Shown piece after piece: positions 16,848 through 25,252 of a stretch of 64,000 nt of DNA. A program made the translations under genes and the position numbers. This DNA is from DASUPK01 sp963797265 (GTDB lineage Bacteria; Actinomycetota; Thermoleophilia; Solirubrobacterales; 70-9), in the NCBI GenBank assembly GCA_963797265.1, contig CAWCOY010000002.1, positions 682,001 to 746,000 on the forward strand, written 5' to 3'. Within the stretch, counting starts at the first letter, position 1; every line of letters starts with the position of its first letter. The notes under the pieces were generated by a model. The model ran no database searches, was not told the DNA's origin, and was given only the letters and a program-made list of their open reading frames with translations.

Positions 16848-18290
16848 CTACTTGAGCTCCTCGAGGGAGTCGCGCAGCCGGTCGATCATCGACCAGAGAT
16901 CGGGCACCTGGTCCCGGTCGGCGACGATCCCGAAGTCCATCTTTCCGCAGTAGCTCATCACGGTCATGTTGAGCCCCATGCCGTGGGTGATCACCGACAC
17001 CGGATAGTTGGCGACCAGCCGCGCGCCGGCGCAGTAGAGCGGGAACTGCGGACCCGGAACGTTGGAGACGACCAGGTTCCAGGTCGGCCGGCCGGCCGAG
17101 GTCGAGATCGCGAAGGTCGCCCGGGCGGCCCTGGCGAAGACGGCCGGAGGGATGAAGTGGTTGGTGTCCTGGAGAAGCTCCGCCGGCAGTGCACGGTGGT
17201 GCTCCTTCATCGCGGCGAGCGCGTCGTGAGTCTTCTTCAGGCGGCGCACCGCATCGGGCTCGTTGGTGAACAGCGGCGCGCTCATCAACATGATCCGGTT
17301 GCCGTAGGTCCCCATCTCCTCGTCGGTGCGAACGGAGACGGGGACCTGGACCACCAGCGGGTCGGCGGGCAGCTCGTCGTGCTCGAGCAGCCAGCTGCGA
17401 ACCGCCCCCGCGCAGGTCGAGACGACCACGTCGTTGACGGTGCACCGATGCTTGTTCTTCATCTCCTTGACCTCGTCGAGCTCCAGCTGGCCGAAGGCGA
17501 ACCGGCGGTGCGGCGAGATCCGGCCGTTGAAGCAGGTGTTCGGCGCTCGGTAGGTGGTGTGGGCGAGCACCCCGGTCTCCCGGTTCGAGAGCGGCCGGGT
17601 GAGGCGGTCGGTGAGCTTCGCGATCAGGCCGGTGCCGGGTATCCCGGCGAAGAGCGGCGACTCATCGAGGTTCGGCAGCGCCCTGGGCAGTGAACGGAGG
17701 ACACGCAGCGGATAGCGCGGCAGGCCCACCAGCCCCCGGGTGAGCATCTCCAGCTCGGTCGGCTTGCGCTCCGTGCCGTTCACCTCCGGGTCGGGCAGCT
17801 CGCGCCCCTCGGGCGCAAGGTCGAAGAGCACACCCATGATCTCCGCGCCCGAGAGCCCGTCGACCACGGAGTGATGGATCTTGGTGAGCAGCGCCTTGTG
17901 CCCGTCTTCCAGGCCGTGGATCAGATAGAGCTCCCAGAGCGGCCGGGATCGATCGAGCGGCCTGGAGACGATGCGCGCCACCTGCTCGGCGAGCTTCTCC
18001 TTCCTCGCCCCGGGCGGCAGGGCCAACTCGCGGACGTGGAAGTCGAGGTCGAACTCCGGATCGTCCAGCCAGTACGGATAGTCGAGGCCGAAGGGAACCT
18101 CGACCAGCCGCCAGCGCAGCGGCGGCAGCAGCGGCAGCCGCTCCTCCATCAGCGCGCAGATGTCCTGGAAGGTGAGCTCACCGCTCGGCTTGGTGGAGGG
18201 ATCGAGGATGCTCAGACCGGCGACGTGACCGGTCTGGTTCGAGCTCTCCAGCGCCAGAAACTGCGCGTCGAGGCTGGTCAGCTGACGCAT
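16848..18290 (-). CDS. Wax ester synthase / diacylglycerol acyltransferase (WS/DGAT)
   Basis: 480 residues, the usual length. The catalytic motif HHSVVDG is at 139-145. The family N-terminus LTSLDAQFLALES and the C-terminal VSNVPGPQFPLY are intact. WS/DGAT enzymes esterify acyl-CoA to fatty alcohols or diacylglycerol at the cytoplasmic membrane to make storage lipid. The acyl-ACP thioesterase gene follows with almost no gap. Confidence 0.94.
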   Translation of the reverse strand: MRQLTSLDAQFLALESSNQTGHVAGLSILDPSTKPSGELTFQDICALMEERLPLLPPLRWRLVEVPFGLDYPYWLDDPEFDLDFHVRELALPPGARKEKLAEQVARIVSRPLDRSRPLWELYLIHGLEDGHKALLTKIHHSVVDGLSGAEIMGVLFDLAPEGRELPDPEVNGTERKPTELEMLTRGLVGLPRYPLRVLRSLPRALPNLDESPLFAGIPGTGLIAKLTDRLTRPLSNRETGVLAHTTYRAPNTCFNGRISPHRRFAFGQLELDEVKEMKNKHRCTVNDVVVSTCAGAVRSWLLEHDELPADPLVVQVPVSVRTDEEMGTYGNRIMLMSAPLFTNEPDAVRRLKKTHDALAAMKEHHRALPAELLQDTNHFIPPAVFARAARATFAISTSAGRPTWNLVVSNVPGPQFPLYCAGARLVANYPVSVITHGMGLNMTVMSYCGKMDFGIVADRDQVPDLWSMIDRLRDSLEELK

Positions 18291-18346
18291 CGAGGCGATT
18301 CTCCCAGGCGGCGACGCTCAGCCGCAACCCATAGCTTCCGCGCTTC

Positions 18347-19009
18347 ATGCTCGTGCACTTCGTTCGTCACGGGGAGTCGGCCTCCAACGCCGCGCTGGGC
18401 GGGATGGCGCTGCCCCGCGAACAGGGGGATCGGCTCACCGAGGGCGGTTTCGAGCAGGCGCGCGTGGTCGCGGAGCGCCTCGGCACCGCGGGCGCGACAA
18501 GAATCCTGGCGAGTCCCCTCCGCCGTGCCCGCCAGACGGCCGAAGTGATCGCCGAGGGGCTGGACCTGCCGATCACCGAGGTCGAGGACCTGCGCGAGCT
18601 GCGCGAGTCCGAGGGGTTCGGCGAGCTCTCGCTCGAGGACCAGAGGCTGCGGCGCTGGTCCGAGTGGATGGCCGAGCACGACGACGATCCGGACCACTCC
18701 TACCGGGGCGGCGAGTCCTTCAACGAGATCACCCGCCGCGTCAGGGTGCTCCAGGAGCGGCTCGTCGAGGACGCCGTCGGGACCACCATCGCCGTCAGCC
18801 ACGGGATCTTCATGCGCTTCTTCCCGATGGAGGTCCTGCTCGCAGGCGCCTTCCGAGCCGACCAGGTCCGGGACCTCTGGCAGCTCGCGTCGGTGAACTG
18901 CGGGGTCTGCGGGTTCGAGTACCGCGACCCCGACCTCGTCGAGACCTACGCCCGGCGCCCTTGGCGCTGCCTCAGCTGGATGGCCCCGGGGCCGACGCTG
19001 CCCTCGTAG
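18347..19009 (+). CDS. Histidine phosphatase (phosphoglycerate mutase-like) family protein
   Basis: 220 residues with the catalytic RHGE at 7-10, the second conserved Arg in SPLRRARQTAEV and the second His in VSHGIFMRF. The PGM-like fold covers phosphatases of sugars, alpha-ribazole-P and others; the substrate cannot be assigned. Divergent from the DGAT gene by 56 bp. Confidence 0.88.
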   Translation: MLVHFVRHGESASNAALGGMALPREQGDRLTEGGFEQARVVAERLGTAGATRILASPLRRARQTAEVIAEGLDLPITEVEDLRELRESEGFGELSLEDQRLRRWSEWMAEHDDDPDHSYRGGESFNEITRRVRVLQERLVEDAVGTTIAVSHGIFMRFFPMEVLLAGAFRADQVRDLWQLASVNCGVCGFEYRDPDLVETYARRPWRCLSWMAPGPTLPS

Positions 19010-19103
19010 GCACCGGGTCGAACCTACCCAGGTTTAGGGAATACTTGCGCGGGCAAGCATCCTGGTCAGAGACTTCGACCCTCGATCCCAAGGAGGATTC
19101 CGG

Positions 19104-19616
19104 ATGGATCTCGCATTGCTGGTTCTTCGCGTGGTGGTGGGGCTGCTCTTCGTCGGGCACGGCGCCCAGAAGCTCTTCGGCGTCTTCGGCGGCGGCGGCC
19201 TGGAGGGCACTGCCGGGATGTTCGACAACATCGGGCTGCGCCCCGGTTGGCTCCACGCCAGGGCGGCCGGCACGGCCGAGTTCGGAGGTGGACTCCTCCT
19301 CGCACTCGGGCTGTTCACCCCCTTCGCCGCCGCGGTGCTGATCGCGGTGATGACGGCCGCCGTGATGACGGTTCACGCTCCCAACGGCATCTGGAACACG
19401 AACCAGGGTTACGAGTTCAATCTGGTCATGGCAGCGGTGGCCTTTGCCCTCGCGGGGATCGGAGCCGGCGGCTGGTCGCTTGACGATGCCTTCAGCTTCG
19501 ATCTGAACGGCGCCATCTGGGCGATCGCGGCCCTCGCCGTGGGCGTCATCGGTGGGGTCGGCAGCGTCCTCTCCGGCCGGGTCTCGGCGGAGCGCGAGCC
19601 GCACCCCGCTTCGTAG
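19104..19616 (+). CDS. DoxX family membrane protein
   Basis: 170 residues with four hydrophobic segments and the DoxX signature RVVVGLLFVGHGAQKLFG and GTAEFGGGLLLALGLFT. The family contains quinone-linked or redox-stress membrane proteins of mostly unknown role. An AAGGAGGA site lies 8 bp before the ATG. Its stop codon abuts the convergent GT-C stop codon with no spacer (19616/19617). Confidence 0.9.
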   Translation: MDLALLVLRVVVGLLFVGHGAQKLFGVFGGGGLEGTAGMFDNIGLRPGWLHARAAGTAEFGGGLLLALGLFTPFAAAVLIAVMTAAVMTVHAPNGIWNTNQGYEFNLVMAAVAFALAGIGAGGWSLDDAFSFDLNGAIWAIAALAVGVIGGVGSVLSGRVSAEREPHPAS

Positions 19617-20966
19617 CTACTTCCCGAAGATCAGCGGCAGTTGTAAACCGATTGCGAGTGCGGTCAGTGCCAGCGCCGTGAGGCGCTGGTACGGCCGTAC
19701 CGCGAGCGCGGCGAGCGGCAGGAACCAGATCAGGTACCAGGGCAGGAACCAGGTGGTCGTGACGATCACGGCGCAGGTCGCCCAGCCCGCGTTCTCCAGC
19801 CAGTCCCCGCCTTGGTAGACGCGGATCAGAAGCAGGGCGACCGCCGTCACCAGCACGACCATCCCGATCCTTCCCAGTGTGTGGTTGGTGAGCCCGAGCC
19901 CGAGCACGTCGTTGATCACTCCCGGGACATCGTTCGGCGTCTCCAGCCGCGCATCTCGCTGGAGGACGTGCAGGAGGCTCGAGACGTGCGTGCCGAAGGC
20001 GAGGACCGTGATCACTCCCACGACCGCCGCCGCCAGTACTCCCCAGATCAAGGCGCGCCCCGGACGCTTGGAACCAAGCAGCGCGAAGGGCAGAAGCACG
20101 ACGGATGAGCTCTTCACCGCCACGGCCCCGACCAGCGCCGCCATCCCCGACTCGCGTCCGCCGAGCAGCAGGTAGATGCCGCCGAGCGCGGCGACCAGCA
20201 TGAGCAAGTCATTGTGGGCCCCGCCCACCGCGTACGCGAGCAGCACCGGGTTCAGTCCGAAGAAAAGCGTCGCCGGCAGGGCTGGCCGGCCGAGCCGCGT
20301 CGCGCAGGCCCAGACCAGGGCGACGCACCCGAGGCTCGCCAGCGCCGTGACGGACTTGAGCAGCCAGATCGCCGTCGTGAAGCTCACCCAGCCCAAGGGC
20401 AGGCTGGCCAGGCTGAAGAGCGGCCCGTAGGCGGTGGTGTTGAGCGGCCACCCGACGTAGACGTAGGAGGGATCGGTCGGCGCGGCCGAGAGTGGATGGA
20501 GATACGGGTTGAGCCCATGCACGGCGTCGAGGCGGGCGTACCCGACGTAGTTGAAGATGTCGCTCGAGAGGAGCGGCGGAGCGATCACGAAGATCAGATG
20601 GAGGAGGACGATCGCCCCGAGGCCGACCCGGACCCGGATGGAGTCGGCGAAGGCGACCACGCCGAGGTAGCAGACGCCGAGCACGATGAACGCGACGGCG
20701 AACTCGGTGCCGCTGAGCGAGACGTCCAGGCCATGAAGCGGCCCGCGAAGCGAGCTCGGCAGGCCGTGGTGGATGTGAAGCGTCGGCCCGTAGTGCTTCG
20801 CCGCCGCCCCCGCTGCCATCAGGAAGGCGGCGACCACCATGCCGCCGAGCATCGTGTTCGCGATCAGGGCTCGCCGCCGGGCCTCCAGGCGGGGTAGCGC
20901 GGGCAACGCCGGGCGGATCGCCGCCGGCTCGACCGCCGAGTCAGCGGATGCGGGAGTCGACTCCAT
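19617..20966 (-). CDS. GT-C mannosyltransferase-like membrane protein (MptB/DUF2029 type)
   Basis: 449 residues with about 12 membrane segments. The motif SSDIFNYVGYARL followed by GLNPYLHPL is characteristic of MptA/MptB-like polyprenol-phosphate-mannose-dependent alpha-1,6-mannosyltransferases; the acidic residue in the first loop is the presumed base. Likely role: extending a mannan or lipoglycan on the outer face of the membrane. A GH76 alpha-1,6-mannanase lies 4 kb away, which fits a mannan-bearing envelope. Exact linkage and acceptor are not readable. Confidence 0.82.
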   Translation of the reverse strand: MESTPASADSAVEPAAIRPALPALPRLEARRRALIANTMLGGMVVAAFLMAAGAAAKHYGPTLHIHHGLPSSLRGPLHGLDVSLSGTEFAVAFIVLGVCYLGVVAFADSIRVRVGLGAIVLLHLIFVIAPPLLSSDIFNYVGYARLDAVHGLNPYLHPLSAAPTDPSYVYVGWPLNTTAYGPLFSLASLPLGWVSFTTAIWLLKSVTALASLGCVALVWACATRLGRPALPATLFFGLNPVLLAYAVGGAHNDLLMLVAALGGIYLLLGGRESGMAALVGAVAVKSSSVVLLPFALLGSKRPGRALIWGVLAAAVVGVITVLAFGTHVSSLLHVLQRDARLETPNDVPGVINDVLGLGLTNHTLGRIGMVVLVTAVALLLIRVYQGGDWLENAGWATCAVIVTTTWFLPWYLIWFLPLAALAVRPYQRLTALALTALAIGLQLPLIFGK

Positions 20967-21024
20967 CGCGGGCGGGCATCGTAGAGCGGATCTCTAACTG
21001 CCGATAAGGCGGCACCGCGCCATT

Positions 21025-22488
21025 TCAGCCGCCCTTGGTAGGCCGAACCAGGTATGTCCCCTGCGGCGTGCTGTACACCGGGTCGAAGCCCGCCGCCTCC
21101 AGTGCCCGGATCGCCGAGTGAACATGGGTGATCACCGCTCCCGCCCTGAGGCGCCGGAGCGCAGCGCGCAGATCCGGTGTCCCGTTGCGCAGCACTCCGT
21201 AGTTGTCGCGAAGCTCCTGTGGGGTGAAGTGCTCGAGCCAGCCGTTCAGCACCACCGGCGTCCGCGGCGAGCGCCAGTTGATGTAGGAGCCGACGCCCGC
21301 GTAGGTGACGATGCGACCGTGCTGCGGCGGATGGGCGATCGCGTAGTCGGCAACCGGGAAGCCGAGGCTCGGGTCGTCCCGCGCGGGGCCGAGGAGGACC
21401 GCCCAGACGAGCACCGCGGCCGCGGCGACCGAGCCGGCGGCGGCGACCGGCAGGCGCAGCGGACCGGGGCTGCGGTTCGGGGCCGTCCAGGCAACCTGCA
21501 GCGCGAGCACCGGCCCGACGAAGACGATGTTCCGGACCGAGTAGCCCGCGAAGACGAGGAAGCCGGCCGTGACCAGCAGGGTCGTGGCGCGACGGGGCCT
21601 AGGCGACTGCACCCACACCCAGGCCGCGAACACGGTCGCGAGCCCGAGGTAGAGCACCGCGAGCGGATCGCCGAAGGCCGACTGCCACTCCGTGCTGGCG
21701 AGCGAGATCGCCTGGTTCTGGAAGCTCAGCAGGTACGACCAGATCGCCGCGCCGAGCGGGGTGGAAACCGTGACGGTCACGGCTGCGAGCAGCGCGATCA
21801 GGCCGAGGGCCGCGACCCTCGAGGGCGGCAGGGTCCCGGGGATCCCCCGCCAGTGGTCGATCGCGAAGCCGATCGTCGCCAGGCCGAGCAGCAGGAGCCC
21901 GGCGATGAAGCCCCCATGGAGGTTGGCCCAGACCGCGAACAGGGCGACGATGGCGACGCCGACCCACCAGCGCGGCCAGCGTTCTCTGCCCTGGCCGGCA
22001 CGCCCCCGCCAGACCATCGCGAGCAGCGCCACCAGGAGCGAGAAGATCACCACGGTGAAGCCGGCGGCGCGCGGATGGATCACTGCAAGCAGGCCAGGGA
22101 AGTAGAACGCCGTCACCGCAATGAGCATCGGCCAGCCCTTGCGCCGGCAGAGCCAGAGGAGCAGCGCCAGCGGGGCGGTGATCAAAACGGCGTAGAGGAC
22201 GGTCAATCCCGTCGGCCCCAGGACCTGTGAGACCCGAAAGAAGGCGAGCTCCGAGAGCCACTGCTGGTTGAGCCACGTCCCACCGTGGGCGATCGTGGCG
22301 AACGGATCGTGCTCCACGAAGCCGTGCTTAGCGACGAGGCGGCCGCTGCCCAGCGAGAGATAGAAGTCGCCGTTGCGGAAGCGGTCCAGGCAGAGAGTGA
22401 GCCCGCCGACGAGCGCGAGCAGGGCGCCGATCAGCACCCAGGTCGACCTCGAGGTGAAGCGGCCAGCTAGGCCGGCGTCCGGACGCAT
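21025..22488 (-). CDS. Multi-pass membrane protein of unknown function, GT-C-like topology
   Basis: About 487 residues: roughly 10 membrane helices, then a C-terminal soluble domain (from about residue 390) with GRIVTYAGVGSYINWRSP and TPVVLNGWLEHFTPQELRD. That arrangement is seen in large uncharacterised membrane families whose ectodomain pattern is GGYLxW...P..DGR. An early loop has HDPFATIAHGGTWLNQQWL, a feature of GT-C-like proteins. It may belong with the upstream mannosyltransferase on the same strand (58 bp gap). Two adjacent ATGs (22491 and 22488) are possible. Confidence 0.75.
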   Translation of the reverse strand: MRPDAGLAGRFTSRSTWVLIGALLALVGGLTLCLDRFRNGDFYLSLGSGRLVAKHGFVEHDPFATIAHGGTWLNQQWLSELAFFRVSQVLGPTGLTVLYAVLITAPLALLLWLCRRKGWPMLIAVTAFYFPGLLAVIHPRAAGFTVVIFSLLVALLAMVWRGRAGQGRERWPRWWVGVAIVALFAVWANLHGGFIAGLLLLGLATIGFAIDHWRGIPGTLPPSRVAALGLIALLAAVTVTVSTPLGAAIWSYLLSFQNQAISLASTEWQSAFGDPLAVLYLGLATVFAAWVWVQSPRPRRATTLLVTAGFLVFAGYSVRNIVFVGPVLALQVAWTAPNRSPGPLRLPVAAAGSVAAAAVLVWAVLLGPARDDPSLGFPVADYAIAHPPQHGRIVTYAGVGSYINWRSPRTPVVLNGWLEHFTPQELRDNYGVLRNGTPDLRAALRRLRAGAVITHVHSAIRALEAAGFDPVYSTPQGTYLVRPTKGG

Positions 22489-22565
22489 CACGAGGCGCGT
22501 ATTCGTAGCGGTTCGACCGGCGCTTGTGCGTCACCGAGCCGTGAAATCGCCCAAAAAAGCGCCAT

Positions 22566-22593
22566 TTGCGGCCATTTCAGCGTCTGCTAATAT
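22566..22593 (+). promoter_or_regulatory. Probable extended -10 promoter for the zinc-ribbon/HTH gene
   Basis: TAATAT at 22588-22593 is preceded by TGC, an extended -10. A weak -35 TTGCGG lies at 22566-22571. This is the best -10 match I found in an intergenic region of the window. It leaves a leader of about 100 nt before the ATG at 22704. Confidence 0.55.
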
Positions 22594-22703
22594 GTACGTC
22601 CCCGCCGGGCCATGGAAACCCGGCATTTGCAGCGTTTTCGCGCAGTTCTTCCCTCAGTAGGCAGCCTTCGCGAACGCAGCGTCCGAGACCGCGGAGGTAG
22701 CTC

Positions 22704-23081
22704 ATGTCCAAGACCACAACCGTCAACAAGCGCACCCGTGCGCCTCGCACCCGCCGGTGGACCTGTGCCGGCTGTGAGGTGACCGTTCGCTATGCCGCAG
22801 GCAGCAAGTCCACTCCCCGCCGGCCCGAGGGCTGGACCCACAGGGGCGGCCAGTGGCTCTGCCTGCACTGCCAGCGCGAGAAGGCCGTCGAGAGGGCGAC
22901 CATCGGTGCAAAGGGCGACGGCTGGGCCTCGCGGCGTCAGGCTCTGCTCGAGTTCGAGCTGCGCCGCAGCCCCAACGAGCCCGATGGCGTGATCGCCAAG
23001 CGGGCCAACTGCTCCACCGGCCACGTGCGCAAGGTCCGCGAAGAGCTTGAGCGCGACGGCAAGCTCCCCAAGGCGGCGTAG
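22704..23081 (+). CDS. Small zinc-ribbon plus helix-turn-helix protein
   Basis: 125 residues. The N-terminal half has paired CAGC (residues 20-23) and CLHC cysteines, a treble-clef or zinc-ribbon arrangement. The C-terminal half, GVIAKRANCSTGHVRKVREEL, reads as a helix-turn-helix like those of small replication or regulatory proteins. A GGAGGT Shine-Dalgarno and a strong promoter precede it. Probably a DNA-binding regulator; no family name can be given. The c-di-AMP riboswitch lies 100 bp downstream on the same strand. Confidence 0.72.
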   Translation: MSKTTTVNKRTRAPRTRRWTCAGCEVTVRYAAGSKSTPRRPEGWTHRGGQWLCLHCQREKAVERATIGAKGDGWASRRQALLEFELRRSPNEPDGVIAKRANCSTGHVRKVREELERDGKLPKAA

Positions 23082-23182
23082 TTCTCGCTGAATAGTTCGG
23101 CGGCGTCCGTTTTCGGTTCCGCAGAATCGGGTAGGGTGCCGCCAATTCCACCTGCCGAATCGCGTAGGTCCGGTGGCGGTGT

Positions 23183-23313
23183 ATGTGGCCGCCGTTGGTT
23201 CTAAGCGAACGGGGGAACCAATTGGAGCGCAGCTCCGTGGGCGAATCGGCACAGCCGTAGCGCACTCTTTCAGCGCGAGCCCGACAGCTAACCCCGTAGG
23301 CCCGAGAAAGAGA
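23183..23313 (+). promoter_or_regulatory. Cyclic-di-AMP riboswitch (ydaO-yuaA class)
   Basis: The conserved blocks of the class occur in order: ACGGGGGAACCA (23209-23220), a hairpin GGAGC/GCTCC, GTGGGCGAATC (23237-23247), then CCCGACAGCTAACCCCG (23280-23296) and GTAGGC closing P1. A further hairpin GCGC-loop-GCGC (23260-23276) has loop CTCTTTC (23265-23271), complementary over 7 bp to GAAAGAG (23306-23312) just before the Shine-Dalgarno. That matches the 3' pseudoknot I recall for this riboswitch. Ligand binding would probably mask or release the ribosome site of the 44-codon gene at 23321. Confidence 0.87.
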
Positions 23314-23320
23314 GGTTGGC

Positions 23321-23455
23321 ATGAGCACGTTGATCGATCACCTTGCGACCGATCGAATCCGGGGCGGACGACTCGTCCTCGCCTACGGGATAGGAGCGGT
23401 ATTCGGGATAGTCGTGGCGGTGCTGGCACTCGCGCTCGCCGGCACGGGGCCGTAG
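23321..23455 (+). CDS. 44-residue single-pass membrane peptide under c-di-AMP riboswitch
   Basis: ATG at 23321, stop TAG at 23453. The peptide starts MSTLIDHLATDRIRGG and has one transmembrane helix (about 17-41, LVLAYGIGAVFGIVVAVLAL) ending GTGP. Arg residues before the helix predict an N-in topology. An AGAGAGG ribosome site at 23309-23315 sits within the riboswitch pseudoknot partner. No other plus-strand gene follows: the next gene is convergent and ends at 23475. The peptide is therefore the only readable target. KdpF-like tiny potassium-transport subunits are one comparison, but no kdp genes are present. Confidence 0.7.
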   Translation: MSTLIDHLATDRIRGGRLVLAYGIGAVFGIVVAVLALALAGTGP

Positions 23456-23474
23456 CGGCGTAGACAGCGCCGCG

Positions 23475-24812
23475 CTAGCGGCCGAGCGCGCCCATCCAGG
23501 CGAAGAGCGCCGCGTTGGCGGCGTGCAGCTGCAGGCTGCCCTTCGGCGCGTTCGCCCGCGACGCCTTCTTCCCGTACCAGGTGCGCAGGTAGAGGCCGTG
23601 CCGGTCGCGCGCGCGGTGCAGCGCGCTGCGCGCGTTTCGCCGGACGATCCCGTACCAGTCGCCATTGTTGTCGAGCTGGGCGAACTCGAGCATCGTCCGC
23701 ACGTACCAGAAGTCGAATTGCGGGCCCATCCAGAAGCGCTGGTAGACCTGAAGCGTCCTAGCCGCCAGGTCGGCGGCGCGATCGCAGAAGGACTGCCTGC
23801 CGGTCTGCTCGCAGATGATCCGGTGGGCGAGGATCATCGGCCCGTTCACGTAGGGCATCGGCGACGGCGCGAAGGGCGGGTAGTTGTTGAAAGCCGAGCG
23901 CGCCTCGCCGGGGCCGGGCACCGGCTGGCCCGACGCCTCCAGCTTGGCCGCTTCGTCCGGATTTGCGCTCAGCGCCCGCTCGTCCGCGGCGGACGCTGCG
24001 GACGCCGCGGACGACGCCGAGCCGGGCGCGGACATCGGCGTCGCGCCCGACGAGGTGCCGGTCTTGTAGGTCTTGGGCTTGCGCAACCGCGCGTAGAGCC
24101 CTGTGGCCGGGTCGGTCAGCCAGACGTCCCCCCAGGCGATGAACTTGAGGGCGTCGTCCAGGTAGCCCTGCTCATGCGTGATTGCGTAGAGGCGGGCGGA
24201 GAGCAGCGTCCCTCCGGCAAGGGATTCGCCCGCGTAGAAGCTGTGGTTCGTGTTCCACCAGATGCCCCCGGGACGGCCCGGCGTGGTGTCCCAGCCCGAG
24301 ACGCTGATGAACCGCTGCGCGACCTCCGCGTCGTAGAGGTAGCGCGTGTTGCCGGTGGCGCGGTAGGCGTCGAGGAAGGCGAGGCCCCACCAACCGTTGT
24401 CGTCGAACCAGGTCGTCTTACCGGGGCTGTGCTGGCCTGGCTTCGGACCGAACCCGGGGATGGGCTCGAGGGTCGGGTTCAGGTAGCGCTCGGAGCCTCG
24501 GGCGAAGCGATTGAGCCGGTGGCGGTGCCGCTTGGAGGGCTGGGCGATCTGCAGTCCATTCAGCGCCTCGAACAGCGGGACGCTGCCCCACAGCGAGGCC
24601 ACCCTCCCCTGGTCCAGCACCGCGCGGTACCAATGCATTCGCGGACTCCACCACCGGTGGGTCTGCTTCACGCCCTTGTTGGCGGCAGCCAGATAGCGCC
24701 CCTGGCTTCGGCTCAGCGCCGAGGCCGAGTCCGGCAGGACTACGACCCCGATCAGGACGAGGGTCAGACTCGTGATGACGGCGGTTATCGAGCTTCTACG
24801 GACGAGCGACAC
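23475..24812 (-). CDS. Secreted glycoside hydrolase family 76 (alpha-1,6-mannanase-like)
   Basis: 445 residues with a signal peptide (residues 1-33, ending SASALS). The GH76 catalytic Asp pair is D137-D138 in TWFDDNGWWGLAFLDAY, and WWNTNHSFYAGESLAG also fits the family. A low-complexity Ser/Ala insert (about 275-300) interrupts the (alpha/alpha)6 barrel. GH76 enzymes cut alpha-1,6-mannan; here the target could be the cell's own lipomannan-like glycan or fungal mannan. GTG start at 24812. Confidence 0.87.
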   Translation of the reverse strand: MSLVRRSSITAVITSLTLVLIGVVVLPDSASALSRSQGRYLAAANKGVKQTHRWWSPRMHWYRAVLDQGRVASLWGSVPLFEALNGLQIAQPSKRHRHRLNRFARGSERYLNPTLEPIPGFGPKPGQHSPGKTTWFDDNGWWGLAFLDAYRATGNTRYLYDAEVAQRFISVSGWDTTPGRPGGIWWNTNHSFYAGESLAGGTLLSARLYAITHEQGYLDDALKFIAWGDVWLTDPATGLYARLRKPKTYKTGTSSGATPMSAPGSASSAASAASAADERALSANPDEAAKLEASGQPVPGPGEARSAFNNYPPFAPSPMPYVNGPMILAHRIICEQTGRQSFCDRAADLAARTLQVYQRFWMGPQFDFWYVRTMLEFAQLDNNGDWYGIVRRNARSALHRARDRHGLYLRTWYGKKASRANAPKGSLQLHAANAALFAWMGALGR

Positions 24813-24898
24813 GCCTTCCCCACGAACACCTTATGCGGGGACTTGACGCGGTACGCAGGATTTGAGGCGGACAATGGCCAGCCCGCCGTGAGCCGGCC

Positions 24899-25252
24899 TC
24901 AGGCCTCGATCGGAAGCAGCTTCTCCACCCCGGTCAGCTCCAGCACCCGCCGCACATGGGGCGAGCTCGCCGGCTTGATCCGCAGGCGACCGCCGTTCCG
25001 GCGGGATCGCCGATCGAGGTCGAGCAGCAGGCGAATACCTGCGGCGTCCAGGAACTCGAGCTGGTCCAGGTCTAGCTCGATCCGGGCCGCGTCGGTCGCC
25101 TCCGCCCGCCGCATCTCGCTGTCAAGCTCTCCGACGACGGAGAGGTCCATCTCTCCGAGCACGCGCACGCGCTCGACCGCTTCATCGTGCTCGGTTTGCA
25201 CCCAGAACCCGCGATCCATCGCGTTGCCTCGCCCCTCTTGCCCCTGTTTCAT
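24899..25252 (-). CDS. STAS-domain anti-sigma factor antagonist with Ala at the phosphosite
   Basis: 117 residues. GGAGGA five to six bases upstream decides for the ATG at 25252. The STAS fold is clear (VRVLGEMDLSVVGELD, RIELDLDQLEFLDAAGIRL). The usual DSSG phosphorylation motif is DAAG at 69-72, so the serine normally phosphorylated by an anti-sigma kinase is Ala. The protein may be constitutively active or serve another partner. Compare the intact DSSG of the STAS gene at 30762. Confidence 0.87.
   Translation of the reverse strand: MKQGQEGRGNAMDRGFWVQTEHDEAVERVRVLGEMDLSVVGELDSEMRRAEATDAARIELDLDQLEFLDAAGIRLLLDLDRRSRRNGGRLRIKPASSPHVRRVLELTGVEKLLPIEA

Noticed and set aside
16851..17445. N-terminal extension of the thioesterase frame
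   Set aside because: Lies wholly inside the DGAT gene in another frame and is Arg/Gly-rich; only the part from about 16842 shows homology.
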